Part shown: positions 8,822 through 9,659 of the stretch, piece by piece
Layout: every line of letters begins with the position of its first letter
How positions within the stretch are numbered: position 1 is the first letter of the stretch
From: Alphaproteobacteria bacterium
GTDB lineage: Bacteria; Pseudomonadota; Alphaproteobacteria; Rhodobacterales; Rhodobacteraceae
Length of the DNA stretch: 9,659 bases
Reading direction: 5' to 3'
NCBI GenBank assembly: GCA_003694465.1
Contig: RFKM01000309.1
Coordinates: forward strand, 1 to 9,659
The notes under the pieces: model-generated
Databases searched by the model: none
The model's input: only the letters and a program-made list of their open reading frames with translations
What the model was told of the DNA's origin: nothing
Translations under genes and position numbers: made by a program

Positions 8822-8826
8822 CCGGT

Positions 8827-9659
8827 TTGGCGAACAACAGGCGCTCGAGCGAAGACTACATCACCCCCGTCCGGCGAATTCTGGTCGGGGTGCTGGTGGT
8901 CGTTCTGTTCGGGCTTTTCCTTCTGTGGCGGATCGACAGCCCGCGCGTCGAGCGGTTCCGGGCGCAGATCGTCGATGCGCTGGTGCCGAACATGGAATGG
9001 GCGCTGGTGCCGGTGACCCGGGCGGTGGGCATCGTCGAGGGGTTCCAGTCCTATGCCCGGCTGGCCGAGCAGAACAACGAGCTTCGGCGCGAACTCAGGC
9101 AGATGAAGGCCTGGAAGGAAGCGGCGCTGCAGCTCGAACAGGAAAACGCCAAGCTGCGCGACCTCAACAAGGTCCGGCTCGACGCGCGCCTGTCCTACAT
9201 CACCGGCGTCGTTCTGGCCGACAGCGGCAGCCCCTTCCGCCAGTCGGTGCTGATCAACGTCGGCGCGCGCGACGGCGTCATCGACGGCTGGGCGGCCATG
9301 GACGGTCTCGGTCTCGTCGGCCGGATCGCCGGGGTGGGGGCGCAGACCTCGCGGGTGATCCTGCTGACCGATTCCTCGAGCATGATCCCGGTGACGGTGC
9401 AGCCCTCGGGCCAGACGGCGCTTCTGGCCGGAGACAACACCATCACCCCGCCGCTGATCTTCGTCGAGAACGCCGACGAGGTGCGCCCCGGCGACAGGGT
9501 GGTGACCTCGGGCGACGGCGGGGTGTTTCCGGCGGGCCTGCTGGTAGGCGAGGTGATCCGCGGTGCCGACCGGCGCCTCAGGGTGCGCCTTGCAGCCGAT
9601 TATGGCCGGCTCGATTTTCTGCGGGTTCTGCGCAGCCACGAGGGCGAAGAGGTCGAGGG
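8827..9659 (+). CDS. mreC: Rod-shape-determining protein MreC (partial, 3' end outside window)
   Basis: Periplasmic scaffold of the elongasome, linking MreB and MreD to penicillin-binding protein 2. The visible 277 residues, starting from TTG, show a short cytoplasmic N-terminus (NNRRSSEDYITPVRR), one membrane helix at about 18-34 (ILVGVLVVVLFGLFLLW), then a coiled-coil helix at about 75-115 (LAEQNNELRRELRQMKAWKE onward), and the beta-barrel MreC core with GVVLADSGSPFRQSVLINVG (127-146), GLGLVGRIAGVG (160-171) and RPGDRVVTSGDGGVFPAGLL (220-239). The frame is open through the last base; the missing part should be the end of the second barrel and tail. The sequence closely resembles rhodobacterial MreC as I recall it. 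mreD and the PBP2 and RodA genes are expected beyond the edge. Confidence 0.93.
   Translation, partial: MANNRRSSEDYITPVRRILVGVLVVVLFGLFLLWRIDSPRVERFRAQIVDALVPNMEWALVPVTRAVGIVEGFQSYARLAEQNNELRRELRQMKAWKEAALQLEQENAKLRDLNKVRLDARLSYITGVVLADSGSPFRQSVLINVGARDGVIDGWAAMDGLGLVGRIAGVGAQTSRVILLTDSSSMIPVTVQPSGQTALLAGDNTITPPLIFVENADEVRPGDRVVTSGDGGVFPAGLLVGEVIRGADRRLRVRLAADYGRLDFLRVLRSHEGEEVE

Overview
The window looks like chromosomal DNA of a GC-rich alphaproteobacterium, most probably Rhodobacteraceae. The reasons are the high G+C with strong G/C third positions, an MreC whose sequence closely follows the rhodobacterial form as I recall it, an mreB-mreC pair beside leuA, and a terminator built on a CCCCCGGA tandem followed by GTATTTTT, a downstream signature I associate with that family. 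Genus cannot be fixed by eye.

Layout: (1) 1-97 is a short downstream region with a terminator for nadE. (2) 98-1759, minus: nadE, glutamine-dependent NAD+ synthetase. (3) 1939-3405, plus: a secreted protein made almost wholly of MORN repeats, 18 complete 23-residue units plus a degenerate nineteenth, divergent from nadE. (4) 3488-3509: a two-way terminator between convergent genes. (5) 3532-4809, minus: sulfide:quinone oxidoreductase of the Acidithiobacillus ferrooxidans-like kind, preceded at 5001-5609 (minus) by a TetR-family regulator that has no cysteine and a histidine-rich stretch. (6) 5757-5951: the leucine-biosynthesis control region, with a 31-codon leader peptide carrying five consecutive Leu codons and overlapping hairpins. 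(7) 5952-7496, plus: leuA. (8) 7757-8794 mreB and 8827 to the right edge mreC (TTG start, incomplete), the front of the cell-shape operon.

The genes form separate units rather than one pathway: NAD cofactor synthesis, a repeat-rich exported protein of unknown role, a sulfide-oxidising respiratory enzyme with a likely local regulator, leucine synthesis under apparent leader-peptide control, and rod-shape determination. No mobile element, CRISPR array, tRNA or rRNA was seen. I found no clear new multigene system. The most interesting points are the leu leader (probably leaderless, and without a U-tract terminator), the pure MORN exported protein, and the pairing of a cysteine-free TetR regulator with a sulfide oxidoreductase.
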